A stretch of DNA of 26,272 bases from DATKEG01 sp035544515 (lineage in GTDB: Bacteria; Acidobacteriota; Vicinamibacteria; Fen-336), in the NCBI GenBank assembly GCA_035544515.1, contig DATKEG010000101.1, forward strand, positions 1 to 26,272, written 5' to 3'. The notes below the pieces were generated by a model. It had not been told where the DNA came from. It did not search any database and saw only the letters and a list, made by a program, of their open reading frames with translations. The translations under genes and the position numbers were made by a program. Shown one piece after another: positions 15,898 through 23,228 of the stretch; positions within the stretch are counted from its first letter, which is position 1; the number at the start of each line of letters is the position of its first letter.

Positions 15898-17058
15898 TCA
15901 GCGTTCCACGATCCCGCGGATGCGCTTCAACGCCTCCTGGATGTTCTCCATGCTGTTGGCGTAGGAGAGGCGCAGGTGGCCCTCCCCGAACTCGCCGAAG
16001 GCCGTGCCGCTGAGGCAGGCCACGCCTCCCTCCTCGAGCAGCCGGTCCGCGAGCGCCTTGGACGAGTAGCCCGTGCGCGTGATGTTGGGGAAGACGTAGA
16101 AGGCGCCCCGGGGCCGCGCGCACGAGAAACCCGGGAGGGTGCGCAGGCCGTCCACGATCGCGTCCCGCCGGCGCCGGAACTCCTTCGCCATCGCGTCCAC
16201 CGACGACTGGTCCCCGCGCAGCGCCGTGACCGCCGCCTTCTGGCTGAAGGTCGCCGTGCAGGAGGTCGAGTTGGTCTGCAGCTTGGCCACCACCTGGGCC
16301 ATGGGCGCGGGCATGATGCCGTAGCCCAGGCGCCAGCCGGTCATGGCGTACGTCTTCGAGAACCCGTCGAGGACGATGGCCAGGGGCTCCATCCCCGGCA
16401 TGCGCGCGATCGAGACGTGCTCTCCTTCGTAGAGGATGCGGCCGTAGATCTCGTCCGAGAGGACCGGCACGCCGAACCGGGCCGCGGCGTCGGCGATCGC
16501 GCGCAGGCCGCCCTCGGGGATCGTGCCCCCGGTGGGGTTGTGCGGGTAGTTGAGGATGATCAGGCGGGTGCGTGCAGAGACGCGGTTCACGAGCTGGTCC
16601 ACGTCGAGGGCGAAGGACTTCTCTTCGAGCAGCCGCACCGGCACCGGGTTGCCGCCGATGTACCGGATCATGGACTCGTAGATGGGGTACCCGGGGTTGG
16701 GGTAGAGGACCTCGTCCCCCTCGTCCACCAGGGCCAGGATGACGAAGAACATGATCGGCTTGGCCCCCGGGGTGACCACGACCATCTCCGGAGTGGCCCT
16801 CACGCCGCGGCGCCGCGTGGAGTCCTCGGCCACGGCCTCGCGCAGCTCGGGCAGACCGGCCGGCGGGCCGTAGTGCGTGGCCCCCGCGCGCAGCGCCTCC
16901 ACGGCCGCGTCCGAGATGTGCGCGGGCGTGTCGAAGTCCGGCTCGCCGATCTCCAGGTGGATGACGTCGCGACCCTGCGCTTCGAGCGCGCGGGCCCGCA
17001 CCAGGACCTCGAACGCGGTCTCGGTGCCGAGCCGGGCCATCCGCTGGGAGAGTCGCAT
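15898..17058 (-). CDS. Class I/II PLP-dependent aminotransferase (aspartate-aminotransferase-like)
   Basis: A 386-residue cytoplasmic transaminase of fold type I. Hallmarks in order: IGEPDFDTP (37-45, substrate/PLP region), NPGYP, YPHNPTGG with Asn174, SDEIYG with Asp202, SKTYAMTGWRLGYG with the Schiff-base Lys235, and a late HLRLSYA supplying the carboxylate-binding Arg. The family includes aspartate, alanine and related aminotransferases; exact specificity is unclear. The frame is open upstream to 17121, but the extra N-terminus lies in hemH sequence and lacks family similarity, so the ATG at 17058 is chosen. It starts 37 nt after hemH. A TATGAT hexamer at 17100-17095 overlaps the hemH stop and may be an internal promoter. 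Together with the next gene it could convert an amino acid to a hydroxy acid. Confidence 0.9.
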   Translation of the reverse strand: MRLSQRMARLGTETAFEVLVRARALEAQGRDVIHLEIGEPDFDTPAHISDAAVEALRAGATHYGPPAGLPELREAVAEDSTRRRGVRATPEMVVVTPGAKPIMFFVILALVDEGDEVLYPNPGYPIYESMIRYIGGNPVPVRLLEEKSFALDVDQLVNRVSARTRLIILNYPHNPTGGTIPEGGLRAIADAAARFGVPVLSDEIYGRILYEGEHVSIARMPGMEPLAIVLDGFSKTYAMTGWRLGYGIMPAPMAQVVAKLQTNSTSCTATFSQKAAVTALRGDQSSVDAMAKEFRRRRDAIVDGLRTLPGFSCARPRGAFYVFPNITRTGYSSKALADRLLEEGGVACLSGTAFGEFGEGHLRLSYANSMENIQEALKRIRGIVER

Positions 17059-17095
17059 GCAGGACCTGTGCGCCGAAGGGACTACCAGCCCACGA

Positions 17096-17998
17096 TCATA
17101 CCGCGGGAGCCCCGGGCCCACGCGCGCGGCGCACGAGGTCGGCCAGCGTGGCGATGAACCGCGGCGAGTCGTTGAGCGAGGCCGTGCGCTGGAGGCGGAT
17201 GCCCAGGGCGCGCGCGGCCTCGCGCGCCTGGACGTCGATGTCGAAGAGGACCTCCGTGTGGTCGGCCACGAACCCGATGGGAGCGACCAGCACCCGGCGG
17301 GCGCCCACCGCGGCCAGCGTCCTCAGCTCCTCCTCCAGCGTGGGCCCGAGCCACGGCTCGTTCGTGCGGCCGGCGCTCTGCCAGGCCAGGCGGAAGTCGT
17401 CGAGACCGGCGCGCAGCGCCACGCCCCGGGCCGTGGCCGAGACCTCGTCCGGGTAGGGGTCGCCGGCGTCGATCACCCGGCGCGGCAGGCTGTGGGCGGT
17501 GAACACGACCGCGTCCGCGGGCGAGCGCAGCAGCGCCTCCTTCACCTTCTCGGCGAACGCGTCGAGCAGCCCGGGATGGTCGTGCCAGGGCTCCACGAAG
17601 CGCAGGACGAGCCCGTCCGGGCGTGCCGCCTCCGTGGCCGCGCGGTACTTGGCCACGCTCAGCGTCGAGTACTGCGGCGCCATGGGCAGGGCCACGACCT
17701 CGGCCACGCCGGCCGCAAGCGCCTCCCGGAGCGCGTCCGCGATGAACGGCCGCCAGTTTCGCATGCCCACGAACACGGGCGTGCCGTCGCCCAGCGCGCG
17801 CGCGAGCGCGTCCGCCTGTGCCCGCGTGACCTCGGTCAGCGGGGAGCGCCCGCCGATGGCGCCGTAGTTGCGCCGCATCTCCTCGACCAGCTCGGGCGAC
17901 GGCGGCCGCCCGCCGCGCACCAGGGTCAGGTACTCGGGCATCTGGTCGAGCGTCTCGGGTGTCCCGTGGGCGAGCAGCAGGACGCCGGAGGAGCTCAC
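17096..17998 (-). CDS. hemH: Ferrochelatase (protoporphyrin or coproporphyrin type)
   Basis: A 300-residue enzyme that inserts Fe2+ into a porphyrin. It opens with VLLLAHGTPE, then RPPSPELVEEMRRNYGAIGG and RSPLTEVT. The active-site His169 lies in VFTAHSLP and the opposing Glu249 in DHTEVLFDID; WQSAGRTNEPWLGP is also diagnostic. Length fits soluble bacterial ferrochelatases without a membrane tail. Whether it uses protoporphyrin IX or coproporphyrin III cannot be decided, because no hemY, hemG or hemQ is in the window. The GTG at 17998 overlaps the hemE stop (GTGA), so the two are coupled. An open frame extends far upstream through hemE and the btu region, but it is an antisense artefact of high GC. 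Confidence 0.92.
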   Translation of the reverse strand: MSSSGVLLLAHGTPETLDQMPEYLTLVRGGRPPSPELVEEMRRNYGAIGGRSPLTEVTRAQADALARALGDGTPVFVGMRNWRPFIADALREALAAGVAEVVALPMAPQYSTLSVAKYRAATEAARPDGLVLRFVEPWHDHPGLLDAFAEKVKEALLRSPADAVVFTAHSLPRRVIDAGDPYPDEVSATARGVALRAGLDDFRLAWQSAGRTNEPWLGPTLEEELRTLAAVGARRVLVAPIGFVADHTEVLFDIDVQAREAARALGIRLQRTASLNDSPRFIATLADLVRRARGPGAPAV

Positions 17999-19035
17999 GA
18001 GGCCGCCGGCGCGGCCACGCGCTCCCGCACGCGTTGCACCACCGCCCGCACGCTCTCGACCGGCGTCGGCGGCAGGATGCCGTGGCCCAGGTTGAAGACG
18101 TGGCCCGCCCGGCCGCCGGCCGCGTCGAGCACGGCGTCCACGCGCCGGAGCAGCCGCTCCCGCGGCCCGAGCAGGGCCGTGGGATCGAGGTTCCCCTGCA
18201 GGCCGACACCGTCGCCGGCGCGGCGCCACGCCTCGCCCAGCGGCGTGCGCCAGTCCACGCCGATCACGTCGCCGCCCGCCTCGCGCATGGCGCCGAGCAG
18301 GTGGCCCGTCCCCACGCCGAAGTGGATGAGGGGCACGTCCAGCCCGCGCAGCCTGTCGAACAGGGCGCGCACGTGCGGCAGCGCGAACTCGCGGTAGTCC
18401 GCTTCGTCGAGCGCCCCCACCCAGGAGTCGAACACCTGCAGGGCCTGCGCGCCGGCCTCCACCTGCGCGCGCAGGTGGTCGGCCACCACCTCGGAGAGCA
18501 GCGCGGCCAGGGTGTGCCAGGCGGCGCTCTCGCCGTACATGAGGGCCTTGGTGGCGGCGAAGCTCACGGAGTGGCCGCCCTCGACGGCATAGGAGGCGAG
18601 CGTGAAAGGAGCGCCGGCGAAGCCGATGAGGGGCACCTTGCCGTCCAGCTCGCGCCGGACCATCCGGACCGCCTCGAGCACCATCCCCAGCTCCTCCCGG
18701 GGGTCGAAGCGCCGCAGCCGCGCGATGTCCGCCGCCGAGCGCAGCGGGCTCTCCACCACCGGACCCTCGCCGGCCTGGAAGTCGAAAGGCACGCCGAGCG
18801 GCGCGAGCGGGAGCAACAGGTCGCTGAAGAGGATGGCGGCGTCGACGTCGAGGGCGCGGATGGGCTGGAGCGTGACCTCGACGGCCAGCTCGGGCGTCCG
18901 GCAGAGGGTGAGCAGGCTGTGCTTCGCGCGCAGCGCGCGGTATTCGGGCATGTACCGGCCGGCCTGGCGCATGAACCACACGGGAGTCCGGTCCACGGCC
19001 TCTCGCCGGCAGGCGCGCAGGAAGCGGTCGTTCAC
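17995..19035 (-). CDS. hemE: Uroporphyrinogen decarboxylase
   Basis: A 346-residue cytoplasmic enzyme that removes four acetate carboxyls from uroporphyrinogen III to give coproporphyrinogen III, committing the pathway to heme rather than corrinoid. The N-terminal signature PVWFMRQAGRYMPEYR holds the substrate-binding Arg residues. ILFSDLLLP supplies the catalytic Asp, and GFAGAPFTLASY and HFGVGTGHLL are further family motifs. The GTG at 19035 is chosen because the family similarity begins within a few residues and a TATCAT -10 ends 6 nt upstream. It heads the minus-strand run hemE-hemH-aminotransferase-dehydrogenase-TPR and diverges from the B12-uptake operon. Confidence 0.95.
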   Translation of the reverse strand: MNDRFLRACRREAVDRTPVWFMRQAGRYMPEYRALRAKHSLLTLCRTPELAVEVTLQPIRALDVDAAILFSDLLLPLAPLGVPFDFQAGEGPVVESPLRSAADIARLRRFDPREELGMVLEAVRMVRRELDGKVPLIGFAGAPFTLASYAVEGGHSVSFAATKALMYGESAAWHTLAALLSEVVADHLRAQVEAGAQALQVFDSWVGALDEADYREFALPHVRALFDRLRGLDVPLIHFGVGTGHLLGAMREAGGDVIGVDWRTPLGEAWRRAGDGVGLQGNLDPTALLGPRERLLRRVDAVLDAAGGRAGHVFNLGHGILPPTPVESVRAVVQRVRERVAAPAAS

Positions 19036-19041
19036 GCCGCG

Positions 19042-19047
19042 ATGATA
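19042..19047 (-). promoter_or_regulatory. -10 element of hemE, probably leaderless
   Basis: TATCAT (5 of 6) on the minus strand ends exactly 6 nt before the GTG start, so +1 would fall on the G of the start codon. No ribosome site is possible in that gap. No strong -35 is visible. Confidence 0.5.
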
Positions 19048-19114
19048 ACCGCCGGCTGCACGAATCCACAGAACGCCGGCGCGGGGGCCGCAATGGACGC
19101 GCGGCGCGTGACGG

Positions 19115-19144
19115 TTGACAGCGTTCCCCGGCCGCTGTCAGACT
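19115..19144 (+). promoter_or_regulatory. Promoter of the cobalamin operon
   Basis: A perfect TTGACA (19115-19120), an 18-nt spacer and CAGACT (19139-19144) with a TG extension (19136-19137). The expected start, about 19151, coincides with the first bases of the riboswitch P1 region, which supports the call. A perfect inverted repeat overlaps both elements and is listed separately. Confidence 0.5.
19116..19140. promoter_or_regulatory. Operator-like inverted repeat TGACAGCG-N9-CGCTGTCA
   Basis: Two perfect 8-bp arms (19116-19123 and 19133-19140) with centres 17 bp apart cover the -35, the spacer and the start of the -10 of the cobalamin promoter. This geometry suits a dimeric repressor. It lies before the expected transcription start, so it is not part of the riboswitch RNA. 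Which regulator would bind is unknown, and no candidate gene is in the window. Confidence 0.35.
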
Positions 19145-19151
19145 CCCGGCC

Positions 19152-19340
19152 AGACGTCGGGGTGCCCCTCGCTTCGAGGGGAAAAAGGGAAGCAGGTTCG
19201 AAGCCTGCGCGGTCCCGCCACTGTAGCCGGCGAGCCCGCCTCCATAGGTGCCGGATGGCACCGCCACTCGGGTGATGACACCCGGGGAAGGCCGGAGGTG
19301 GGGCGACGACCCGGAAGCCAGGAAACCTGCCCCGGCACGC
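19152..19340 (+). ncRNA. Cobalamin (B12) riboswitch
   Basis: Clear AdoCbl-class core elements appear in order: GGTGCC near 19160, a GGGAAGC segment and a small hairpin (GCAGG/CCTGC) near 19192-19213, the highly conserved GCGGTCCCGCCACTGTA (19212-19228), a GCCGGCGAGCC segment, a GGTGCC/GGCACC peripheral hairpin, GCCACTCGGG, and the B12 box AGCCAGGAAACCTGCC at 19316-19331. P1 can close between CGGGG near 19157 and CCCCG near 19330. It stands in the leader of a B12-uptake operon, as expected. Boundaries are approximate. The expression platform follows at 19341-19450. Confidence 0.95.
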
Positions 19341-19425
19341 GGTCCAGAGGCTTCTCGCGTGAGGGAGCTGCGGATGTCGGACGCCGAAGTCCCCCGCCAT
19401 CCGGTCCATCTCCGTCGCGTCGAGC

Positions 19426-19443
19426 CTCCTTCGTCGAAAGGAG
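19426..19443 (+). promoter_or_regulatory. Ribosome-site sequestering hairpin of the riboswitch
   Basis: CTCCTT (19426-19431), a 6-nt loop and AAGGAG (19438-19443) form a perfect 6-bp stem. Its 3' arm is the Shine-Dalgarno sequence, placed 7 nt before the receptor ATG at 19451. This is the expected form of a translational off-switch. No intrinsic terminator with a U-run is visible in the leader. How the aptamer's loop pairs to control this hairpin was not worked out. Confidence 0.6.
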
Positions 19444-19450
19444 ACTCCCG

Positions 19451-21649
19451 ATGCGCCTGCGCCCGCCGCTCGGCGCCTTCGTCCTTCTGCTGCTTCCCGT
19501 CCCCGCCGCCGCGCAGGGCGGGCTGACCGGCGTCGTTCGCACCGCGGAGGGCACCCCCGTGCCCCAGCTCGTGCTGACGATCGAGGGCCCCGGCGGCCCT
19601 CGGGTGACGGTCACCGGTCCCGAGGGCTCTTTCCAGCTGCCCGGCCTCCGGCCGGGGCGCTACACGGTCCGTCTCGATGCGCCGGGGTTCCGGCTCTCGC
19701 CACCGGCGGGAGCGGAGGTCGGCGACGGGGACGTCCGGCTCGAGCTCACGCTCTCCCCCGCCCCGGTCCGCGAACACGTGCTCGTGTCCGCGACCCGGGG
19801 GGAAGCCGCGCTGTCGACCGTGGGCGTGAGCGCCACCGTGATCGACGGCGAGCGCCTCGCGGAACGCGGGGCCTCGACCCTCGTCAGCCTCCTGCAGGAG
19901 GTGCCGGGGCTGGCCGTGGCGCGCGCGGGCGGGGTCGGCCCCCAGGCTTCGGTCTTCGTCCGTGGCGGCGACTCGAACGCCACGCGTGTCCTCGTGGACG
20001 GGGTCCCGGTGAACGAGCCGGGTGGCGAGTACAACTTCGGCCCCGAGATCCCCCTCGAGCTCGAGCGCGTGGAGGTCGTGCGCGGCGCCGCGAGCAGCCT
20101 CTACGGGACCGACGCCCTGGCCGGCGTCGTCCATATGGTGACGCGGCGGGCGCCCCCGGGCCCCGCCGCGGTGCACGCCGAGGTGGAAGGGGGACGGTTC
20201 GACTGGCTCCGCGCGCAGGCCGGGGCCGCCTTCCGGTCCGGCCGCTTCGAGTGGACGGCGGGAGGGCAGCGTCTGCAGACGGACAACCAGGAGCCCAACA
20301 GCTCCTTCACGCAGAACGCCGCGGCCGCCTCCGGCGGCTACGCCAGCGGAACGACCACGGCGCGCCTCGTGCTGCGCGGCGACCAGACCGAGCACGGCAC
20401 GCCCGGGCAGACGGCGTTCGGCCGCCCCGACCTCGACGCCTCGTTCGAGCGGCGGGCGGCGGTGGCCGCCGCCCACCTGCAACACACGCGCGGGCGCTTG
20501 ACGCACCACCTGCGGGGGGGCTATGCGCGGATGGACTGGGCTTCCCTCAATCCGCGTGACTCCGGCCCCTACACCCCGCGCTGGGAGGACCGGGTCGCGC
20601 CGTTCGAGTTCTTCGACTTTCCCGACGCTCTCGGGTTCCAGCACGACACGTCCCGCCTGAGCGCCGGGTACCAGCTCGAGGCGGCGGCCGGGAGCCGGCA
20701 CCTGGTCACGGGCGGCGTGGACGTGGAGCGCGAGGCGGGCGCGCTGGGCTCGCGGAGCGAGCCGCTGCTCCTCCCCCGCCGCACGAACGCCGGCCTGTAC
20801 GCGCAGGATCGCGTGGTCGTCGGGTCGCGGCTGTTCGCGACCGTGGGCGGGCGTGTGGAGCACAACGCGAGCTTCGGCACGTCCGTGGTGCCCCGGGCCG
20901 CCCTGGCCTTCCGCGCGAGGAGCGGCGGCGCGCCGACGACCCTGCGCGCCAGCGCCGGGACGGGCGTGAAGGAGCCGAGCTTCTTCGAGTCGTTCGGCGT
21001 GTCCTTCTTCGCGCGGGGAAACCCCGGCCTGCGGCCGGAGCGGAGCCGCACGTTCGACCTCGGCGTCGAGCAGAGGCTCTTCGCCGACCGCCTGCGCGCG
21101 GAGGCCACGGCCTTCCACCACGAGTACCGCGACCAGATCGCCTACCACGTGGCGGACCCGGCGACCTTCCAGGGCTCCTGGACCAACCTCGGGCGCACGC
21201 GGGCGCGCGGCCTCGAGTTGTCGGCCGAGGCCTCGCCCACCTCGGCCCTGCGCCTGGCGGCGCACTACACCCTGCTCGACGGCGAGGTGGCGGAGAGCGG
21301 GGACGCGTTCGACAACCCGGTGTACGCGACGGGCCGGCCGCTGGTGCGGCGCCCGCGCCACCAGGGGGCCCTCTCCGCGCGCTGGCGCGGGGGGCGGGCC
21401 ACGCTGGGCGCCGACCTCGTGCTGGTCGGCGCGCGCGGCGACAGCGACTTCCTCGGCCTGGGCCTCGAGGAGAACGACGGATATGCGCGCCTCGACGCCC
21501 GCGCGCGCGTCGGCCTCTCGCGCGGCCTGGAGGCGCTGGTCGTGGGCGAGAACCTGCTCGACCGGCGCTACCAGGAGGTCCTCGGCTATCCCGCCCTGGG
21601 TCGTTCGCTGCGCGTCGGGGTGCGCTACCGTCGCGATCCGCGCCCGTGA
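19451..21649 (+). CDS. btuB: TonB-dependent outer-membrane cobalamin receptor (BtuB-like)
   Basis: A 732-residue outer-membrane receptor for active corrinoid uptake. After the signal peptide (1-22, ending PAAAQ) comes a carboxypeptidase-regulatory-like Ig domain (about 25-105), often found in Acidobacteriota and Bacteroidota receptors. A TonB-box-like EHVLVSAT follows, then the plug (STLVSLLQEVPGL, VFVRGGDSNATRVLVDGVPV, VEVVRGAASSLYGTDALAGVVH). The rest is a beta-barrel with TonB-receptor signatures ENLLDRRYQEV and GRSLRVGVRY near the end. The ATG at 19451 has AAGGAG 7 nt upstream. Upstream frame extension would cross the riboswitch and is rejected. B12 specificity rests on the riboswitch and neighbours rather than on residues I can see. 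Confidence 0.92.
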   Translation: MRLRPPLGAFVLLLLPVPAAAQGGLTGVVRTAEGTPVPQLVLTIEGPGGPRVTVTGPEGSFQLPGLRPGRYTVRLDAPGFRLSPPAGAEVGDGDVRLELTLSPAPVREHVLVSATRGEAALSTVGVSATVIDGERLAERGASTLVSLLQEVPGLAVARAGGVGPQASVFVRGGDSNATRVLVDGVPVNEPGGEYNFGPEIPLELERVEVVRGAASSLYGTDALAGVVHMVTRRAPPGPAAVHAEVEGGRFDWLRAQAGAAFRSGRFEWTAGGQRLQTDNQEPNSSFTQNAAAASGGYASGTTTARLVLRGDQTEHGTPGQTAFGRPDLDASFERRAAVAAAHLQHTRGRLTHHLRGGYARMDWASLNPRDSGPYTPRWEDRVAPFEFFDFPDALGFQHDTSRLSAGYQLEAAAGSRHLVTGGVDVEREAGALGSRSEPLLLPRRTNAGLYAQDRVVVGSRLFATVGGRVEHNASFGTSVVPRAALAFRARSGGAPTTLRASAGTGVKEPSFFESFGVSFFARGNPGLRPERSRTFDLGVEQRLFADRLRAEATAFHHEYRDQIAYHVADPATFQGSWTNLGRTRARGLELSAEASPTSALRLAAHYTLLDGEVAESGDAFDNPVYATGRPLVRRPRHQGALSARWRGGRATLGADLVLVGARGDSDFLGLGLEENDGYARLDARARVGLSRGLEALVVGENLLDRRYQEVLGYPALGRSLRVGVRYRRDPRP

Positions 21650-22326
21650 GCCCGATGCCCGTCCTGCTGGCCTGGAGCAGCGGCAAGGACAGCGCGTGGA
21701 CCCTCCACGTCCTGCGCCAGCGCAGGGACGTGGAGGTGGTGGGGCTGCTCACCACGCTGAGCGAGGCGCACGACCGCGTGGCCATGCACGCCGTGCGCCG
21801 CGCGCTGCTCGAGGCGCAGGCGCGGGCGGCCGGACTGCCGGTCACGCTCGTACGCATCCCTTCGCCGTGCACCAACGCCGAATACGAAGCGGCCATGGGC
21901 GCCGCTCTCGCCTCCGCCCGCGCGGACGGCGTGCGCGGCGTGGCCTTCGGCGACCTGTTCCTCGAGGACGTCCGCCGGTACCGTGAAGGGCAGATGGCCG
22001 CGACGGGCCTCGAGCCCGTGTTCCCGTTGTGGCAACGGCCCACGGACACGCTCGCGCGGGAGATGCTCGCGGGCGGACTGCGGGCCACGCTCACCTGCGT
22101 GGACCCGCGCACGCTGGCGCCCTCCTTCGCGGGCCGGGCCTTCGACGCCTCGCTCCTGGGCGATCTCCCGCCCGGCGTCGATCCCTGCGGCGAGAACGGG
22201 GAGTTCCACACCTTCGCCTGGGACGGGCCCATGTTCCGCGAGCCCGTGCCGGTGCGGGGAGGCGAGGTCGTGGAGCGCGACGGCTTCGTCTTCGCCGACC
22301 TGCTGGCGGCCGAGCCTCCTCGATGA
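21646..22326 (+). CDS. DUF71/COG2102 PP-loop ATPase, B12-salvage clade
   Basis: A 226-residue adenine-nucleotide alpha-hydrolase of the diphthine-ammonia-ligase (DUF71) family. The PP-loop SSGKDS (residues 11-16) binds ATP, and the second conserved block GENGEFHTF, followed by the family's dGPmF element, is intact. Bacteria lack diphthamide, so the archaeal/eukaryotic function does not apply. A published comparative-genomics study of DUF71/COG2102 predicted that a bacterial subgroup acts in B12 salvage because of such gene neighbourhoods; an ATP-dependent amidation is the reaction type expected from the fold. The GTG at 21646 overlaps the receptor stop (GTGA). An ATG at 21655 is an alternative start. 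It has no signal peptide and would be cytoplasmic. Confidence 0.88.
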   Translation: MSPMPVLLAWSSGKDSAWTLHVLRQRRDVEVVGLLTTLSEAHDRVAMHAVRRALLEAQARAAGLPVTLVRIPSPCTNAEYEAAMGAALASARADGVRGVAFGDLFLEDVRRYREGQMAATGLEPVFPLWQRPTDTLAREMLAGGLRATLTCVDPRTLAPSFAGRAFDASLLGDLPPGVDPCGENGEFHTFAWDGPMFREPVPVRGGEVVERDGFVFADLLAAEPPR

Positions 22327-23228
22327 GGTCGCGTGCCGCCGCTCCGGCCGTCGTCGTCCGTGCCGCCGTGGTCCTGCTCCTGTCTTCCCTGGCGTCGGTG
22401 TCCGCGGTGCTGCCGGCGGCGCCCCCGGCGCCGGTGCCCTGGCCGGGGCCCGCGCGCGTCGCCTCCCTGAACCTGGCCGCGGACGAGGTGCTGGTGGAGA
22501 TCCTCCCCCCCGGCCGGCTGGTGGCGGTCACCGCCTTTGCCGACGAGCCGGGCACGTCCAACGTGGCGGGCCGGGTGTCGCCCTCCGCCATGCGCTTTCC
22601 GCGCGCGGACGTGGAGCGCCTGGTGGCCCTCGCACCCGACCTCGTCGTCATCTCCCAGTACACGGACGCCGACGTCCAACGGCAGCTCGAGCGCGCGGGG
22701 CTGCGCCTCCATCGCATGCAGGGCCTGGAGACGCTGGCCGGGTTCCGCGCGGCGGTCCTCGACCTGGGCCGTGCCGTCGGCGCCCAGGACGCCGCCGGGC
22801 GCCTCGTCGAACGCTACGACCGCACGCTCGCCGACCTCGCCCGCCGGCTGCGGGGCGCCGCCCGGCCGCGCGTCCTTTATTGGGCCAACCCCATGACCGC
22901 GGGGGCGGACACGGCCATCGGCACGCTCATCGAGTGCGCGGGCGCGGTCAACGTCGGCCGCGAGATCGGCGTCCGCGGCATCGCGCCCGCCGGCGCGGAG
23001 CGCGCGTTCGTGGCCGACCCGGACGTCGTCCTCCTCGGCCGGTGGCCGGGCGTGAAGGACGCCCTCCTGGCCCATCCCCTCCTCTCGCAACTGCGCGCGG
23101 TGCGCTCCGGGAAGGTCGTCGAGCTGCCCACGGAGCTGCTCGTGGCGCTCAACCACCATGCGGCCGGGGCGTGCTGGGCGCTGGCGCACGAGCTGCACCC
23201 CGCCCGCGTGCCGGCCGAGCGCCCGTGA
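22323..23228 (+). CDS. btuF: Exported corrinoid-binding protein of ABC transporter (BtuF-like)
   Basis: A 301-residue periplasmic substrate-binding protein of the class III (helical-backbone) type. A signal peptide with a long Val/Leu/Ser core covers residues 1-28; no lipobox Cys is seen. The mature fold shows ARVASLNLAADEVLVEILP, the hallmark first strand of BtuF/FhuD-like proteins, then DLVVISQYTD and a C-terminal lobe ending LLVALNHH. It hands corrinoid from the receptor to the BtuCD permease. The ATG at 22323 overlaps the DUF71 stop (ATGA). No good ribosome site precedes it, so translation probably depends on coupling. Confidence 0.88.
   Translation: MRSRAAAPAVVVRAAVVLLLSSLASVSAVLPAAPPAPVPWPGPARVASLNLAADEVLVEILPPGRLVAVTAFADEPGTSNVAGRVSPSAMRFPRADVERLVALAPDLVVISQYTDADVQRQLERAGLRLHRMQGLETLAGFRAAVLDLGRAVGAQDAAGRLVERYDRTLADLARRLRGAARPRVLYWANPMTAGADTAIGTLIECAGAVNVGREIGVRGIAPAGAERAFVADPDVVLLGRWPGVKDALLAHPLLSQLRAVRSGKVVELPTELLVALNHHAAGACWALAHELHPARVPAERP

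Noticed and set aside
19115..19450. Extension of the receptor reading frame to the left
   Set aside because: The sequence folds as a cobalamin riboswitch and the signal peptide begins at 19451 after a good ribosome site.
17999..21361. Very long minus-strand open frame upstream of hemH, across hemE and the btuB region
   Set aside because: It overlaps hemE in another frame and is antisense to the riboswitch and receptor. Only its last 300 codons (hemH) show family motifs.
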